A stretch of DNA of 8,454 bases from Pseudomonadota bacterium (GTDB taxonomy: Bacteria > Pseudomonadota > Gammaproteobacteria > Burkholderiales > Burkholderiaceae_B), in assembly GCA_023389535.1 (NCBI GenBank), contig JAEWEH010000494.1:1-8454 (forward strand), written 5' to 3'. Below, one piece after another: positions 6,677-8,454 of the stretch. How positions within the stretch are numbered: the first letter of the stretch is position 1; each line of letters starts with the position of its first letter. The notes below the pieces were generated by a model. That model did not search any database, had not been told where the DNA came from, and worked only from the letters and a program-made list of their open reading frames with translations. The translations under genes were made by a program, and so were the position numbers.

Positions 6677-7342
6677 ATGAAAATGTTTATGCGCGCTGGC
6701 CATATCGCTGCAGGTATCGGTGTTGTAGCCTTGATGGCGGGTTGTGGCACGATGAATGAAATGGGCACTGGCGGCAGGACAGCTGTCGGCGCGGGGGCGG
6801 GAGCCGCAGTGGGAGCCGGTCTGGGTGCCTTGATCGGCGACAGCAGCAAGGCTGCGGCCATTGGCGCGGGCATAGGCGCGGTGGCGGGCGGCATCGCCGG
6901 CTACAACTGGTCCGGGGTGAAGAACGATGTCGAGAAATCCGGCGCCAGCAGCCTTGGTGTCGACGTCACCGAGATGCCGGACGGTACGCTGCGCGTAAAC
7001 ATTCCAAGCAATGTTTCATTTGACACTGGCAAGTACGCTCTCAAACCGGCGCTGCTGCCGGTACTGGACAGCGTTGCACGTGCGCTGGTGCAGCACCCGG
7101 AACTTCGGGCTAAGTCCATCGGCTATACGGACAGCACGGGCTCGGCCGCGACCAACCAGACGCTATCGGTGAACCGTGCACGCGCGGTAGCCAACTACCT
7201 GACACAGCAGGGCGTCCCGGCCGCCAACTTGACGGCTGAAGGCCGCGGCCCAAGCAATCCGGTGGCTGACAACGGCACCGCCGAGGGCCGCGCCATGAAC
7301 CGCCGGGTGGAACTGTACTTGTACGCCGTCAAGCAACCTTGA
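6677..7342 (+). CDS. yiaD: YiaD-like OmpA-family lipoprotein with glycine-zipper segment
   Basis: This is an outer-membrane lipoprotein that anchors the envelope to peptidoglycan. It has 221 residues, very close to E. coli YiaD (about 219). A strong AAGGAG (6665-6670) lies 6 nt before ATG 6677. The signal peptide ends in a lipobox LMAG/C with lipidated Cys23; Gly24 after it gives no inner-membrane retention signal. Met rather than Leu at -3 is slightly unusual. Residues about 32-76 form a glycine-zipper region (repeated GAGxGAxxG). The C-terminal OmpA domain (about 105-217) contains NVSFDTGKYALKP (112-124), IGYTDSTGS (148-156), NRARAVANYL (166-175) and NRRVEL (208-213). Asp152 and Arg167 are 15 residues apart, the spacing of the diaminopimelate-binding Asp/Arg pair in OmpA domains. 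The gene is monocistronic, flanked by terminators on both sides, and convergent with the XRE gene. Confidence 0.9.
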   Translation: MKMFMRAGHIAAGIGVVALMAGCGTMNEMGTGGRTAVGAGAGAAVGAGLGALIGDSSKAAAIGAGIGAVAGGIAGYNWSGVKNDVEKSGASSLGVDVTEMPDGTLRVNIPSNVSFDTGKYALKPALLPVLDSVARALVQHPELRAKSIGYTDSTGSAATNQTLSVNRARAVANYLTQQGVPAANLTAEGRGPSNPVADNGTAEGRAMNRRVELYLYAVKQP

Positions 7343-7388
7343 TGGACTGCGCACGTCCGAATACAGACAGCCGTCAGGGGGGCGCATA

Positions 7389-7405
7389 AGCATCGATACG
7401 ATGCT
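7389..7405. repeat. Short hairpin in the yiaD 3' region
   Basis: AGCATCG (7389-7395) pairs with CGATGCT (7399-7405) around a 3-nt loop, 46 nt past the yiaD stop and upstream of the intrinsic terminator. No U-tract follows. It may be a minor 3'-UTR structure or chance. Confidence 0.35.
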
Positions 7406-7421
7406 GCAGGCGATCCGCTGG

Positions 7422-7455
7422 AAAGGGCAGCCGTGCGGCTGCCCTTTATTCTTTT
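7422..7455 (+). terminator. Intrinsic terminator after yiaD
   Basis: An 11-bp perfect stem (AAAGGGCAGCC at 7422-7432 against GGCTGCCCTTT at 7437-7447) has a GTGC tetraloop and is followed by ATTCTTTT. It ends the yiaD transcript. On the minus strand the same stem ends in TTT followed by CC, so it would be only a weak terminator for the convergent XRE gene. Confidence 0.88.
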
Positions 7456-7531
7456 CGGTCAACGGTTGATCGGGGCATTTGCCATGCCGTTCGAAGTCTG
7501 GCCGGTGTTCGGGCCGCCACGGGCGAGCCGA

Positions 7532-7957
7532 TCAGCCCTGCAAAGAGACAATCAGGCTTGCCACCGCATCTTCAATCAGCGCTCGGTCTTTGGCCGACAG
7601 GCGCCAGAACGTTTCAGGGGCGATTTTCTGGAAGGGCCAGCCTGTCAGGCTGTCCCGGTGTGCGCCGGATTCAGCCAGGCCGGATGTCGAACGTGTTGGT
7701 GTTTCGGGCTCGTCCGGGGCGTCCATAGGGCCTGAGCCCATCGCCAGCCACAGCGCATTGACTTGCAAGGCTTCGGCCAGCCGGAAGATCTCCTTCGCAT
7801 TGCGGCGGCTCTTGCTTTCATAGTTTGCAATCGCTCCCTGCGAAAGGCCACAGGCCCGGGCAAGAGCAGCCTGGCTCAACCCGCGCAATTTTCTGGCATG
7901 TCGGAGGCGGTCGGAGAATTGATTCACAAATGTGATTGAACGATTTAATTCAAACAC
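7532..7957 (-). CDS. Small XRE-family (Cro/CI-type) helix-turn-helix transcriptional regulator
   Basis: This is a DNA-binding regulator of 141 residues if translated from GTG (complement of 7955-7957). The HTH domain covers about residues 15-73: FSDRLRHARKLRGLSQ, then SQAALARACGLSQGAIANYE (28-47) as the scaffold and recognition helices, ending KEIFRLAEALQVNALWLAMG. A Pro/Thr-rich linker (about 78-100) leads to a short C-terminal helix (RLSAKDRALIEDAVASLIVSL, 119-139), probably for dimerisation. There is no S24/LexA-type peptidase domain, so RecA-stimulated cleavage is not expected. A second in-frame GTG (complement of 7925-7927) would begin MNQFSDRLRHARK, closer to usual XRE N termini. Neither start has a recognisable ribosome site, so the true start is unresolved. 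Two related palindromes lie at and upstream of the start, suggesting autoregulation (inference). Target genes are unknown; the divergent gene at 8108 is the obvious candidate. Confidence 0.88.
   Translation of the reverse strand: MFELNRSITFVNQFSDRLRHARKLRGLSQAALARACGLSQGAIANYESKSRRNAKEIFRLAEALQVNALWLAMGSGPMDAPDEPETPTRSTSGLAESGAHRDSLTGWPFQKIAPETFWRLSAKDRALIEDAVASLIVSLQG
7924..7935. promoter_or_regulatory. Candidate operator 1 (TCACA-AA-TGTGA) at the XRE gene start
   Basis: A 5-2-5 palindrome, TCACAAATGTGA, covers the internal GTG start candidate of the XRE gene. A related site lies 51 bp away, centre to centre. Repeated dyad symmetry at a repressor's own 5' end is typical of autoregulation by Cro/CI-type proteins. 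Binding is inference. Confidence 0.45.
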
Positions 7958-7974
7958 GTTGGTAATAGTGCCAA

Positions 7975-7986
7975 TTACATTTGTGA
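7975..7986. promoter_or_regulatory. Candidate operator 2 (TTACA-TT-TGTGA) upstream of the XRE gene
   Basis: TTACATTTGTGA is the same 5-2-5 dyad as the site at 7924-7935 with one arm mismatch. Its last ten bases (ACATTTGTGA) are the reverse complement of TCACAAATGT in the first site. It adjoins a minus-strand TATCAT (complement of 7986-7991), a possible -10 box with 5 of 6 consensus bases but no good -35. A protein bound here would overlap the transcription start. Confidence 0.45.
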
Positions 7987-8069
7987 TGATATGTTGTAAA
8001 TTTAGGTAAAAATATTAATCACTACGTTAACACGTCGAAATCGATTCAAGGCACAATGCAGGTAACGTA

Positions 8070-8087
8070 GATATATATAAATATATG
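8070..8087 (+). promoter_or_regulatory. AT-only tract, probable core promoter region of the receiver-like gene
   Basis: From 8071 to 8086 the sequence is alternating A/T (ATATATATAAATATAT) in otherwise GC-rich DNA, 21 nt before the ATG at 8108. It includes TATAAA (8076-8081) as a -10-like hexamer. No convincing -35 stands 16-18 bp upstream, so the exact promoter is not assigned; an activator-dependent promoter is possible. The tract also lowers duplex stability and could aid open-complex formation. Confidence 0.35.
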
Positions 8088-8107
8088 CTTGTCGCGGAGA
8101 CGCCCCC

Positions 8108-8454
8108 ATGCATCATGCTCCTGTTCACCCACCGAATCCGCTCGTGTTGCTTTTGGCCCCAAAGGCCAGTCTGTTGCTGAACACCAAAACCAGCGACAGG
8201 ATAGGCGAACTTCAGTCCAGGGGCTTCGAGGTCATGCGTTGCGCCACATTGCGCGAACTCTACAAGCTGGCCCAGGACCATCTGAAGCCCGACGCGCCGG
8301 CGACGGTTTTGCTGGCCAGCCAGCACGAAGAAAACTGCACTGCCGCGACTTACTTGCGCACTTTATATCCCGGCGCGGGCATTGCGGCCATCACCAGCTC
8401 CAAGACTGATGCGGCCTTGATTCAAGTCTTGCAAAGCGGCGCCGATTACTATTG
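8108..8454 (+). CDS. Receiver-like (pseudo-response-regulator) protein, N-terminal 115 residues, runs off the window end
   Basis: A GGAGA ribosome site (8096-8100) lies 7 nt before ATG 8108, and an in-frame stop just upstream (8078-8080) fixes the start. The frame is open to the end of the window. The pattern fits an alternating beta/alpha receiver fold: beta1 LVLLLAP (12-18), a first helix to about 37, beta2 FEVMRCAT (40-47), helix LRELYKLAQDHL (48-59), beta3 ATVLLAS (65-71), helix to LYPGA, beta4 GIAAITSS (91-98), and a helix ending LQSGADYY (108-115), which resembles the GADDYL stretch of response regulators. The acidic pair expected after beta1 is absent (APKAS), and the phospho-acceptor Asp expected in beta3 is replaced by Ala/Ser; the switch Thr is retained (Thr96). 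It is probably a regulator that works without phosphorylation, perhaps with a C-terminal winged helix beyond the window. Family assignment is inferred from pattern only. Confidence 0.65.
   Translation, partial: MHHAPVHPPNPLVLLLAPKASLLLNTKTSDRIGELQSRGFEVMRCATLRELYKLAQDHLKPDAPATVLLASQHEENCTAATYLRTLYPGAGIAAITSSKTDAALIQVLQSGADYY

Noticed and set aside
5327..6703. A 458-codon open frame on the minus strand antisense to the Bug-protein gene
   Set aside because: It is a mirror of the plus-strand coding frame in GC-rich DNA. Its translation has low-complexity, His/Gln/Arg-rich composition and no recognisable motif, and it crosses an intrinsic terminator and the flanking intergenic regions.
8070..8087. 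Alternating AT tract considered as a replication origin or microsatellite
   Set aside because: It is only 16 bp, has no DnaA boxes or iterons around it, and sits at promoter distance from a start codon; a promoter role is simpler.
8089..8409. Open frame of 106 codons overlapping the receiver-like gene in another plus-strand frame
   Set aside because: The frame from 8108 has a proper GGAGA site, stays open to the window end and shows receiver-like structure; the overlapping frame is Arg/Ser/His-rich and ends at 8409.
1..8454. Search for tRNA, rRNA, CRISPR repeats, IS ends or attachment sites
   Set aside because: No tRNA-like cloverleaf, regularly spaced repeats, transposase/integrase motifs or flanking direct repeats were seen by eye.

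Overview
The window looks like ordinary chromosomal DNA of a GC-rich betaproteobacterium, most likely Burkholderiales/Alcaligenaceae (Bordetella, Achromobacter, Pusillimonas or a relative). This rests on three things: strong G/C at third codon positions, a Bug-family periplasmic binding protein of the kind greatly expanded in that family, and a divergent FtsEX pair. I see no tRNA, rRNA, insertion sequence, phage gene or CRISPR array. Genus-level placement is inference.

Layout. (1) Positions 1-903, minus strand: ftsE and the 5' part of ftsX, overlapping by ATGA. Together they form the inner-membrane ATPase/permease complex that couples the divisome to peptidoglycan hydrolysis. (2) Positions 904-1150: a divergent regulatory gap with two perfect palindromes. 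(3) Positions 1151-5342, plus strand: a complete four-gene general L-amino-acid ABC importer, aapJ-aapQ-aapM-aapP (periplasmic binding protein, two permeases, ATPase). A strong intercistronic hairpin lies between aapJ and aapQ and probably helps set binding-protein excess over membrane components. (4) Positions 5343-5506: a GC-rich gap with inverted repeats. (5) Positions 5507-6505: a solitary Bug/TctC-type binding protein with no TctA/TctB membrane partners here, closed by a textbook intrinsic terminator. (6) Positions 6677-7342: a YiaD-like outer-membrane lipoprotein with a glycine-zipper segment and an OmpA-type peptidoglycan-binding domain, followed by a second intrinsic terminator. (7) Positions 7532-7957, minus strand: a small Cro/CI-type (XRE) repressor, convergent with yiaD. 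(8) Positions 7958-8107: a markedly AT-rich divergent promoter region. (9) Positions 8108-8454, plus strand, cut by the window end: a protein that reads as a response-regulator receiver domain lacking its phosphorylation residues.

Most genes are conventional housekeeping or transport functions. The least ordinary part is the right end: an AT-rich region between a small repressor and a degenerate (pseudo-)receiver regulator, with two related TCACA-N2-TGTGA-type palindromes at the repressor's 5' end. The aapJ-aapQ hairpin and the aapJ upstream palindromes are the other regulatory signals worth testing. I found no convincing evidence for a wholly new system.
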